DNA from: Clostridiaceae bacterium
GTDB taxonomy: Bacteria; Bacillota; Clostridia; UMGS1883; JAAYMJ01
DNA length: 5,085 bases
Reading direction: 5' to 3'
Assembly (NCBI GenBank): GCA_012521455.1
Contig: JAAYMJ010000299.1
Span: forward strand, 1 to 5,085
This document shows, piece after piece, positions 1 through 5,085 of this stretch (positions are counted from its first letter, which is position 1; each line of letters begins with the position of its first letter). The notes beneath the pieces were generated by a model that was not told the DNA's origin, searched no databases, and saw only the letters and a program-made list of their open reading frames with translations. The position numbers and the translations under genes were made by a program.

Positions 1-2248
1 ATTTTTTAAAATAATTGTCAATGTAGTTTTTGGCTTCCTTCCTTGAAACCCCGATATCCTGGGCAAGGGAAAAATCGCTGATACCGTAAACTATCCCGAA
101 GTTTACCGCCTTTGCGTCAGAACGCATGCGGGGCGTTACCATGTCTTTTGGCACCCCGAACACCTGGCTTGCGGTGGTGGTGTGAATGTCCTCATTGTTT
201 AAAAAAGCGTTAATCATGGTTTCGTCCCCTGAAATATGGGCCAAAACCCTAAGCTCAATCTGGGAGTAGTCCGCGTCAACCAAAACATAGTCCCCGCCTG
301 AGGCGGTAAACATTTTCCTAATTTCCCTTCCCAACTCCAGCTTTATGGGAATGTTTTGAAGGTTTGGCTCGGTACTTGAAATCCTGCCTGTTACGGTAAT
401 TGTCTGGTTTAAGGTGGAGTGGATTTTGTCCGTCTGGGGGTTTATTACCGCCAAAAGCCCGTCAATGTATGTGGACTTTAGCTTTGTAAGCTGGCGGTAC
501 CTTATAATGTATTCAATAATCTCATGTTTTCCCAATAGCTTTTCCAAAACTTCCACGTCGGTGGAATACCCTGTTTTTGTCTTTTTAACCACAGGGAGTT
601 TCAAATCCTCAAAAAGCACCTTTCCAAGCTGTTTTGTGGAACTTATGTTAAACTCTTCGCCGCTTATTAAATATATTGCCTGCTCCACCATCTTAATTTC
701 TGCCTCAAGCTTTTTGCCAAAATTCATAAGTTCGGTCCTGTCCACCTTAAACCCCGCAAGTTCCATATTAGCCAAAACCCTTGTCAGGGGCAGCTCAATG
801 TCATAAAACAAATTCTCTAGGCCTAATTCTTTAATTTTTTCCAATAAAACTTCGGAAAGCCTTTCTAAAACAGCGCAGCGCTTTGCGGAAAACTCAACAA
901 ATTCTTCATCCGATAATTCGGAAATCTTTTTCTTAGCCTTCCCTTTTCCTAAAACTTCTTCTTCGCTTTTAATGCTTATGTTTAAAAAGTCAAAGGTCAG
1001 GCGTTCTAAATTATAATTTGACTTTTGCGGCTCAATTAAATAAGCAGCAATTTCCGTGTCAAAAACAATATTTTTTAAATCAATCCCGTATTCAGCCAAA
1101 ACCCGGATATCTTCTTTTGTGGAATGGCTGATTTTAGGACAGGGGCTTTCAAAAATTTCTTCAAATGAGTTTGGGTTTATGTTAAAAGAAAACCTAGCTG
1201 TATAAACTTCGCCGCCGAAACAAAACGCCGCGCCCGCCAATTCATGCCCGTCTTTTAGCAAAAGGTATGAAAACCTGCCCGCCTTTAAAATCTTTTCTTT
1301 AAAATCCTTTAGTGACTCTAAGTCATCTATTATATTAACTTTTACATCTTCGTCCGCTGCTTTTGTATTTTTTCCCGCCGCCAAATCCAGCTTTTTGATT
1401 ATGGCGTTAAACTCAAGGCGGGATAAAACCTTTATTAATTCTTCCTTATTAAATTGCCTTCTTTCTAAATCCGCCAAAGTTATCCCCAAAGGCACGTTTT
1501 TGTCAATTGTGGCTAAAACCTTGCTCAAATACGCGCTTTCTTTCCCGCATGCGAGTTTTTCTTTTACGGATTTTGAAACATCCAAATTATCAATGTTTGA
1601 GTATATGTTTTCAATGCTGTGATATTGGGAAATCAAAGACAGCGCCGTCTTTTCCCCTATCCCGGCAACCCCGGGGATATTGTCGGACGGGTCCCCCATT
1701 AAGCCTTTCACATCAATGAATTCCTTTGGTGTCACATTGTACTTTTCCAAAACCTTTTTGTCATCATAAACTTCTTGTATGGTCTGGCCCTTGCTTGTGG
1801 TGGTTAAAACTATGAAAGTTTTGCCGCTCGCAAGCTGCAAATCGTCCTTGTCGCCTGTTAGGATAAAACAATTAACCCCTTCATCTTCGCACATTTTAGA
1901 CACAGTCCCGATTATATCGTCCGCCTCATAGCCTTCCTTTTCCAATATGGCAATCTTCATGGCGGATAAAATTTCTTTTAAAATGGGAAGCTGCACCGCC
2001 AGTTCGTCGGGCATTCCCTTGCGGTGGGCTTTGTACCCCTCATACATTTCGTGCCTGAAAGTTTTTCCTTTCAAATCAAAGGATACCGCAATATAATCAG
2101 GGTTTAGTTCATCCAAATTTTTAAATAATATATTTAAAAAACCGTACACCGCGTTAGTGGGTGTGCCGTCTTTTGTGGTGAGCATGCGGATAGCGTAAAA
2201 AGTGCGGTTAATAATAGAGTTTCCATCTATAATTAGTAACTTTTTCAT
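1..2248 (-). CDS. polA: DNA polymerase I (partial, C-terminal end off the window)
   Basis: Family A DNA polymerase for Okazaki-fragment processing and repair synthesis. By-eye reverse translation is open for 749 codons. The N-terminal 5' nuclease (about 1-290) keeps the acidic metal ligands: D8 (IDGNS), D58 (FDLKGKTFR), E108/D110/D111 (YEADD), D133/D135 (TGDKD), D186/D189 (GDPSDN). The middle 3'-5' exonuclease-like domain (about 300-470) lacks the DxE motif near 327-334. It has KED around 379-380 in place of exo II and R457 where exo III needs Asp, so proofreading is probably dead, as in Bacillus Pol I. The polymerase domain shows TGRISSTEPNLQNIP (620-634), motif A VDADYSQIELR (657-667, catalytic D658/D660 region) and motif B from R709 through K713 and F717 to YG. 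Motif C is beyond the edge; from family length about 130 residues are missing. The ATG is preceded by AGAGGA (2256-2261) at good spacing. Divergent from rimP. Confidence 0.97.
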   Translation of the reverse strand, partial: MKKLLIIDGNSIINRTFYAIRMLTTKDGTPTNAVYGFLNILFKNLDELNPDYIAVSFDLKGKTFRHEMYEGYKAHRKGMPDELAVQLPILKEILSAMKIAILEKEGYEADDIIGTVSKMCEDEGVNCFILTGDKDDLQLASGKTFIVLTTTSKGQTIQEVYDDKKVLEKYNVTPKEFIDVKGLMGDPSDNIPGVAGIGEKTALSLISQYHSIENIYSNIDNLDVSKSVKEKLACGKESAYLSKVLATIDKNVPLGITLADLERRQFNKEELIKVLSRLEFNAIIKKLDLAAGKNTKAADEDVKVNIIDDLESLKDFKEKILKAGRFSYLLLKDGHELAGAAFCFGGEVYTARFSFNINPNSFEEIFESPCPKISHSTKEDIRVLAEYGIDLKNIVFDTEIAAYLIEPQKSNYNLERLTFDFLNISIKSEEEVLGKGKAKKKISELSDEEFVEFSAKRCAVLERLSEVLLEKIKELGLENLFYDIELPLTRVLANMELAGFKVDRTELMNFGKKLEAEIKMVEQAIYLISGEEFNISSTKQLGKVLFEDLKLPVVKKTKTGYSTDVEVLEKLLGKHEIIEYIIRYRQLTKLKSTYIDGLLAVINPQTDKIHSTLNQTITVTGRISSTEPNLQNIPIKLELGREIRKMFTASGGDYVLVDADYSQIELRVLAHISGDETMINAFLNNEDIHTTTASQVFGVPKDMVTPRMRSDAKAVNFGIVYGISDFSLAQDIGVSRKEAKNYIDNYFKK

Positions 2249-2285
2249 ATCCCAATCCTCTTTTTTGGTATTTTAATTTGATTAT

Positions 2286-2314
2286 ATTATATATAACTTA
2301 CATATTAATTACAA
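2286..2314 (-). promoter_or_regulatory. Probable sigma-A-type promoter of polA
   Basis: On the minus strand, TTGTAA (2314-2309) and a perfect TATAAT (2291-2286) are separated by exactly 17 bp, in very AT-rich DNA. Predicted transcription start is near 2279, giving a leader of about 30 nt with the AGAGGA ribosome site before the polA ATG. The -10 match is perfect and the -35 has 4 of 6 consensus bases. AT-rich DNA gives chance TATAAT matches, so the position relative to the gene is the main support. Confidence 0.6.
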
Positions 2315-2331
2315 TTTAATTTTAAAAAAAA

Positions 2332-2346
2332 CCTTGCAAAACAAGG
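2332..2346. repeat. Inverted repeat CCTTG-N5-CAAGG between the divergent promoters
   Basis: Two perfect 5-bp arms, CCTTG at 2332-2336 and CAAGG at 2342-2346, surround a 5-bp centre. The left arm overlaps the rimP -35 box (2334-2339). Read on the minus strand the hairpin is followed by eight T residues (2331-2324), so it could act as a weak leftward terminator upstream of the polA promoter. It could instead be an operator for a dimeric DNA-binding protein. The stem is short (5 bp, 6 with a G-U pair), so chance is possible. Confidence 0.35.
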
Positions 2347-2362
2347 AAAAAGATGTTATACT
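2334..2362 (+). promoter_or_regulatory. Probable main promoter (P1) of the rimP-nusA-infB operon
   Basis: TTGCAA (2334-2339) and TATACT (2357-2362) are separated by 17 bp, and TG at 2354-2355 forms an extended -10 (TGnTATACT). The predicted start is a purine around 2368-2371. This places the first leader hairpin about 10 nt from the RNA 5' end and gives a leader of about 200 nt. It is divergent to the polA promoter, with -35 boxes about 20 bp apart. Confidence 0.65.
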
Positions 2363-2445
2363 CTAGTAAAGAGGTTGTGAGAGTGGGCAAAAATCCCGCT
2401 CTTATTTGTTATTATAAAATCTTTTGTTTTAAGGCATAATTAATT

Positions 2446-2475
2446 TTGTCAGATTTTCATTAAACCTTTTATGAT
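2446..2475 (+). promoter_or_regulatory. Possible internal promoter (P2) within the rimP leader
   Basis: TTGTCA (2446-2451) and TATGAT (2470-2475) are separated by 18 bp; each hexamer has five of six consensus bases. A transcript would start near 2482 and skip hairpins 1 and 2 while keeping the terminator-like hairpin. The same bases form leader hairpin 2, so one of the two readings may be coincidental. Confidence 0.35.
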
Positions 2476-2492
2476 ATCTGGCTTCGCTTTGG

Positions 2493-2520
2493 ATGGGCTG
2501 AAATTTGGGCCTATTTTTTA
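2493..2520 (+). terminator. Terminator-like hairpin (attenuator) ahead of rimP
   Basis: ATGGGC (2493-2498) pairs with GCCTAT (2509-2514), including one G-U pair, around a 10-nt loop. It is followed by a T run to 2519. It ends about 50 nt before the rimP start, so it would stop transcription before the coding region. The stem is short and would be a weak intrinsic terminator alone, which fits dependence on NusA or regulated read-through. No convincing competing antiterminator was found by eye. Confidence 0.4.
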
Positions 2521-2569
2521 TGTAAAAACAAAATTTCTTAAATAAAAAATTTATGAGAGGAAGGGCAAA

Positions 2570-3025
2570 GTGTCAAAAATTGAAGATTTAGTATCAAAAA
2601 TCGCTGAAGAAATCTGCGCCAAAGAAGGCATGGAACTCTATGACGTGGAGTATAAAAAAGAAGGCAACGACTATTTTTTAAGGATTTACATTGACAAGCC
2701 CGGCGGGGTTTCAATTGACGACTGCGAAAAAATCAGCAAAATAATAGACCCCATTTTGGATGAAAAAGACCCCATCAAAGAGGCGTACTACCTTGAAGTT
2801 TCCTCCCCGGGCATTGAAAGGCACTTAAGAAAGCCTGAGCACTTTCAAAAAGCTATCGGACAAGAAATTGACATTAAGCTTTTTTCTCCCATTGACAAGA
2901 AAAAACACCTAACGGGCACGCTACTTTCATATAACGGAAATATCCTGACCCTCGACTCCGAAGGAAAGACATATGAAATTGAAAAAGATAAAATCTCACA
3001 AGCAAGGATTGCTTTCAAATTTTAA
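2570..3025 (+). CDS. rimP: Ribosome maturation factor RimP
   Basis: RimP binds the free 30S subunit and helps its late assembly in the cytoplasm. The 151-residue product matches the usual family length. It has an N-terminal alpha/beta domain (about 1-88) and a C-terminal SH3-like beta barrel (about 90-151). The family hallmark LEVSSPGIER lies at residues 75-84, followed by the typical LRKPEHFQKAIG stretch; the early DVEYKKEG segment is also typical. The start is GTG, chosen because AGAGGAAGGG (2556-2565) lies just upstream at correct spacing and the product begins as usual for the family (MSKIEDLVSKIAEEI). An ATG at 2553 is out of frame. First gene of the nusA-infB operon, behind a structured leader; 62 bp separate it from nusA. 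Confidence 0.97.
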   Translation: MSKIEDLVSKIAEEICAKEGMELYDVEYKKEGNDYFLRIYIDKPGGVSIDDCEKISKIIDPILDEKDPIKEAYYLEVSSPGIERHLRKPEHFQKAIGQEIDIKLFSPIDKKKHLTGTLLSYNGNILTLDSEGKTYEIEKDKISQARIAFKF

Positions 3026-3067
3026 ATAAAAGGATTTTATACAAAGGTTTTTTTGCAAGGAATATTA

Positions 3068-3091
3068 ATGGAAGGATTGATTAAAAAATGA
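3068..3091 (+). CDS. Possible 7-codon leader peptide MEGLIKK upstream of nusA
   Basis: ATG at 3068 opens a 7-codon frame (MEGLIKK) ending in TGA at 3089-3091. It has its own Shine-Dalgarno-like AAGGA (3057-3061) with a 6-nt spacer. The stop overlaps the nusA start as ATGA (3088-3091), the usual arrangement for translational coupling. Coupled re-initiation could set NusA level. The alternative is that this ATG is incidental and GGAAGGA (3070-3076), inside the mini-ORF, is simply the nusA ribosome site at a rather long 11-nt spacing. Seven codons give no coding statistics. Confidence 0.3.
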   Translation: MEGLIKK

Positions 3092-4119
3092 ACACAAACG
3101 AGCTCCTTTCGGCTCTATTAGAATTGGAAAAGACCAAAAGAATAGATAAAGAAAGCCTTTATGAAGCATTAGAACAGGCGCTGGTTGCGGCGTACAAGAA
3201 AAATTACGGCCCCAACCACATCTGCTTTGCAAAAATCGACAGGGGAACGGGAAATATAAGGATTTACTGCCAAAAAACCGTTGTGGAGGAAGTTACCGAC
3301 CCGCAAACCCAAATCTCCCTTGAAGAAGCAAAATCCATTGATAAAAAATATAAACTAAACGATGTAATCGATTTTGAGGCGGACCCCGCCAAATTTGGAA
3401 GGATTGCGGCGCAAAGCGCAAAGCAAATCGTGGTTCAAAGGATTAGGGAAGCAGAACGGGAAAACCTATATTCTGAATTTTCCGAAAAAGAAAACCAAAT
3501 TTTAACAGGAACCGTTAAAAAGGTGGACAAACGCGGGGTTCTTGTGGACGTGGGAAACCTTGAGGCGCTAATTACCCCGGGGGAACAGATACCCGGCGAA
3601 ACTTACACTCCTGGAAAGCGCATTAAAGTTTACATGTTAGAGCTAAAAACCACAGGCAAAGAAACCTATGTGCTAGCCTCCCGCACCCACCCCGGCCTTG
3701 TGAAGAAATTGTTTGAGCAGGAAGTGCCGGAAATTGCGGACGGAACTGTTGAAATCAAGTCCATATCAAGGGAAGCGGGCTCACGTTCCAAAATGGCGGT
3801 GTATTCCCAAAACAAAAACGTGGACCCTGTCGGCGCCTGCGTAGGGCCAAAAGGCGCAAGGGTTGCCGCTGTTGTTGAGGAACTAGGGGACGAAAAAATC
3901 GATATTATAAAATACAGCGACAACATTGAGGAATACATCAGCGCAAGCCTTTCCCCCGCCAAGGTTACAAGGTGCGAGATAGATGAGGAAACAAAAACCG
4001 CAACGGTTTATGTCCCTGATTTCCAGCTTTCATTGGCAATAGGAAAAGAAGGGCAGAACGCCCGCCTTGCCGCAAGGCTTACAGGCTGGAAGATAGATAT
4101 TAAAAGCGACAATTCATAA
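3088..4119 (+). CDS. nusA: Transcription termination/antitermination protein NusA
   Basis: NusA binds RNA polymerase and nascent RNA, promotes pausing and hairpin-dependent termination, and takes part in antitermination on rRNA operons. The 343-residue product has the N-terminal RNA polymerase-binding domain (about 1-136, with typical [20 protein letters not shown] start and EAL..AL..AYKKNYG), an S1 domain (about 138-200, [18 protein letters not shown]), KH1 with the [12 protein letters not shown] signature and loop GPKG (253-256), and KH2 with loop GKEG (319-322). It ends just after KH2, so the acidic repeats of E. coli NusA are absent, as is normal in Firmicutes. The ATG fits the family N-terminus. 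It overlaps by 4 bp the stop of a possible mini-ORF. Upstream rimP and downstream ylxR are its usual partners; the leader attenuator may be a NusA feedback site. Confidence 0.98.
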   Translation: MNTNELLSALLELEKTKRIDKESLYEALEQALVAAYKKNYGPNHICFAKIDRGTGNIRIYCQKTVVEEVTDPQTQISLEEAKSIDKKYKLNDVIDFEADPAKFGRIAAQSAKQIVVQRIREAERENLYSEFSEKENQILTGTVKKVDKRGVLVDVGNLEALITPGEQIPGETYTPGKRIKVYMLELKTTGKETYVLASRTHPGLVKKLFEQEVPEIADGTVEIKSISREAGSRSKMAVYSQNKNVDPVGACVGPKGARVAAVVEELGDEKIDIIKYSDNIEEYISASLSPAKVTRCEIDEETKTATVYVPDFQLSLAIGKEGQNARLAARLTGWKIDIKSDNS

Positions 4120-4127
4120 GAGGTGAT
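4118..4127 (+). promoter_or_regulatory. Strong Shine-Dalgarno of ylxR, pointing to an ATT start at 4132
   Basis: AAGAGGTGAT matches the 16S rRNA 3' end consensus AAGGAGGTGAT nearly throughout. Its core ends at 4123, eight bases before ATT at 4132. The only nearby in-frame conventional start, GTG at 4123, lies inside this site and has no ribosome site of its own. The next in-frame GTG (4150) would remove the conserved basic N-terminus. The site also overlaps the nusA stop TAA (4117-4119), so coupling to nusA translation is likely. Confidence 0.6.
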
Positions 4128-4401
4128 TTTTATTAACAAAGAAAAGAAAGTGCCCCTTCGTATGTGCGTTGCGTGCCGTCAGATGAAAGAAAAAAAGGAA
4201 TTGATTAAAGTGACAAAGCCAAAAGAAGGCCCCATTCAAATTGACGAAACGGGAAAACTCCCAGGCCGCGGCGCGTATGTATGCAAAAATCCCGACTGCG
4301 TTAAAAAAGCCAAAAAGGCACGTGGGTTTGAAAGGGCATTTAAGTGTGCACTGCCGGAAGATTTATATGAAAAGCTGGATGAGGTGGCTAAAGATGGGTG
4401 A
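4123..4401 (+). CDS. ylxR: YlxR/RnpM family RNA-binding protein (DUF448)
   Basis: Small basic nucleic-acid-binding protein; the Bacillus subtilis homologue has been renamed RnpM because it modulates RNase P in vitro. Family marks are the N-terminal [12 protein letters not shown], the ELIKV strand and the GRGAYVC signature. Two cysteine pairs are present (CxxC and CxxxxC; C12, C15, C51, C56 counted from the ATT start), the usual family pattern and possibly a metal site. The coordinates use the first conventional start, GTG at 4123, giving 92 residues. However, the strong Shine-Dalgarno and the family's usual MNK beginning favour ATT at 4132, giving 89 residues. It follows nusA by only a few bases and overlaps ylxQ by 8 bp, so translation is probably coupled through the block. 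Confidence 0.93.
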   Translation: MIFINKEKKVPLRMCVACRQMKEKKELIKVTKPKEGPIQIDETGKLPGRGAYVCKNPDCVKKAKKARGFERAFKCALPEDLYEKLDEVAKDG

Positions 4402-4717
4402 TAAAATTATAGGCATGATTTCCCTTGCAAAAAAGGCGGGAAAAGTCAAAGATGGCCTCTACCAATGCAAAATTGAAATCGAAAGCGGCCGTGCAAAACT
4501 TGTGATTATCTCTTGTGATGCTAAAGACAATACGCTAGACCAAATAGTTTCAAGGTGCAAAGCAAAAAACATACCATATATAAAATATTCTGACAAAAAG
4601 ACACTCGGAAAATGTATCGGCAAACCACCAAAAACTGCAATAGCGGTATGTGATGAGAATTTTTCCGGTGCTATACTTAAATTATACGGGGGTGGTAAAA
4701 ATGGTGAAAGTAACTAA
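4394..4717 (+). CDS. ylxQ: L7Ae-family K-turn RNA-binding protein YlxQ
   Basis: A 107-residue relative of ribosomal protein L7Ae/L30e; members bind kink-turn RNA, though the physiological RNA of YlxQ is not firmly known. The whole length matches one L7Ae fold: GMISLAKKAGKVKDGLYQC at the start, KLVIISCDAKDNTLDQI in the middle (family pattern: hydrophobic strand, Asp-Ala-x, then xNT), IPYIKY, LGKCIGK and the terminal AIAVCDENFSGAILK. The ATG at 4394 is chosen because GAGGTGG (4381-4387) precedes it at correct distance and the product begins as expected. The open frame extends further upstream (from 4241) but that part is only the shadow of ylxR. It overlaps ylxR by 8 bp and infB by 17 bp. Its GGGK codons near the end also serve as the infB ribosome site. 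Confidence 0.94.
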   Translation: MGDKIIGMISLAKKAGKVKDGLYQCKIEIESGRAKLVIISCDAKDNTLDQIVSRCKAKNIPYIKYSDKKTLGKCIGKPPKTAIAVCDENFSGAILKLYGGGKNGESN

Positions 4718-5085
4718 GCCAAGAATATATGAGGTTGCCAAAGATATAGAGGTATCAAGCAAGGAATTACTTAATTTATTGTCAGAACACGGCATTGAGT
4801 TAAAAAACCATATGAGCACATTGGAAGCCAATGAAATGGACATAATATTGGAATACTATACCCAGTCCTTTGAGAAAAAGGACATGGATTTTAAGGACTT
4901 CGTGGCAAAATTCCAAGGCAAGGACACAGAAACCAAAAAAGAAGAAAAAGCGCAGGTAAAAGCTGAAGACGAAAAGAAACCAAAACAGGAAAAGGCCGAT
5001 GACGAAAAAATCCAGACCGCTGCGGCGGATGAGCCGAAACAAAACAAAAAGGCGTTCCGCTATATTGATACAAGGCAAAGCGCGG
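4701..5085 (+). CDS. infB: Translation initiation factor IF-2 (partial, N-terminal part only)
   Basis: IF2 is the GTPase that brings initiator fMet-tRNA to the 30S subunit and promotes subunit joining. Only the first 128 codons are present; the G domain and tRNA-binding domain lie beyond the window. Visible are the IF2 N-terminal helical domain (about 2-55: RIYEVAKDIEVSSKELL, then LLSEHGIELKNHMSTLEANE) and a Lys/Glu/Asp-rich low-complexity linker (about 75-115). The AFRYIDTRQSA segment that follows resembles the IDTR motif seen in the linker of clostridial IF2 proteins. The ATG at 4701 follows GGGGGTGG (4688-4695) at good spacing. It overlaps the end of ylxQ by 17 bp, implying translational coupling. 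A GTG one codon later is an alternative start but is less likely. Confidence 0.96.
   Translation, partial: MVKVTKPRIYEVAKDIEVSSKELLNLLSEHGIELKNHMSTLEANEMDIILEYYTQSFEKKDMDFKDFVAKFQGKDTETKKEEKAQVKAEDEKKPKQEKADDEKIQTAAADEPKQNKKAFRYIDTRQSA

Larger units (their letters stand above)
2370..2569 (+). ncRNA. Structured 5' leader of the rimP operon (rimP-leader-like)
   Basis: This long untranslated leader between the predicted start site and the rimP GTG can form three hairpins. Hairpin 1 pairs AGAGTGGG (2380-2387) with CCCGCTCT (2395-2402): eight pairs, one of them G-U, with weak extension to 2378-2404. Hairpin 2 pairs GTCAGAT (2448-2454) with ATCTGGC (2476-2482), plus an inner TCAT/ATGA helix (2457-2460 with 2471-2474). 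Hairpin 3 (2493-2514) is terminator-like. Known: Firmicute rimP-nusA operons carry a described leader RNA class with an attenuator, and in Bacillus subtilis nusA is reported to be controlled by NusA-dependent termination ahead of this operon. Inferred: this leader belongs to that class. I could not run a covariance model. Confidence 0.5.

Noticed and set aside
414..806. Plus-strand open frame of 130 codons
   Set aside because: It lies wholly antisense to the well-conserved polymerase domain of polA, and its translation is Ser/Phe-rich without family features, typical of a shadow frame.
1395..1719. Two overlapping plus-strand open frames
   Set aside because: Both are antisense to polA 5' nuclease and linker codons and have no convincing ribosome site.
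240..2160. Recurrent CCAAAACC-like words in the polA region
   Set aside because: On the coding strand these are GTT-TTG/GTT-TTA Val-Leu codon pairs followed by Gly or Ala or Glu codons; they are irregularly spaced and explained by codon preference, not a repeat array.
3026..3067. Possible terminator between rimP and nusA because of a T7 run
   Set aside because: Only a 4-bp CAAA/TTTG pairing surrounds the T run; there is no GC stem, so no terminator is supported.
3666..3962. Minus-strand open frame of 98 codons
   Set aside because: Antisense to the S1-KH region of nusA; no recognisable protein and no ribosome site.
4241..4393. N-terminal extension of the ylxQ frame
   Set aside because: This part is in another frame of ylxR and looks random; the L7Ae fold begins at 4394 behind a good ribosome site.
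4800..5078. Several minus-strand open frames rich in Phe and Ser
   Set aside because: They are the reverse of the Lys/Glu-rich IF2 linker; hydrophobic runs arise from AAA/GAA codons read backwards, not from a membrane protein.

Overview
The window looks like a chromosomal housekeeping segment from a low-GC Firmicute, most likely a Clostridia-type organism. The evidence is the AT-rich intergenic DNA, the purine-rich Shine-Dalgarno sites close to AGGAGGTGAT, and the gene order rimP-nusA-ylxR-ylxQ-infB, which is the classical Firmicute nusA-infB order. NusA is also short and lacks the C-terminal acidic repeats of Proteobacteria, and Pol I has a decayed proofreading domain, as in Bacillus and relatives. 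The standard genetic code fits: TGA is used as a stop and never needed as a sense codon. The exact taxon cannot be read from the sequence.

Layout: positions 1-2248 are filled by polA on the minus strand, open without interruption for 749 codons and cut off at the window edge before motif C. A 321-bp intergenic region (2249-2569) holds two divergent near-consensus sigma-A-type promoters about 20 bp apart. One fires left into polA and the other right into rimP. The rimP transcript has a roughly 200-nt leader with three potential hairpins. The last is followed by a U run and looks like an attenuator, in the place where rimP leader RNAs of Firmicutes occur. On the plus strand follow rimP (2570-3025), nusA (3088-4119), ylxR/rnpM (4123-4401), an L7Ae-type RNA-binding protein gene ylxQ (4394-4717) and the 5' part of infB (4701-5085, running off the window). 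The last three genes overlap end to start.

Functionally the plus-strand operon joins 30S maturation (RimP), transcription elongation/termination (NusA), two small RNA-binding proteins (YlxR, YlxQ) and translation initiation (IF2). The attenuator-like leader would suit autoregulation by NusA. Pol I is independent of this unit and transcribed away from it.

I see no mobile element, CRISPR array, tRNA, rRNA or new system. The points worth a second look are regulatory: a probable AUU start codon for ylxR, a 7-codon mini-ORF whose stop overlaps the nusA start, the structured rimP leader with a possible internal promoter, and an inverted repeat sitting on the rimP -35 box.
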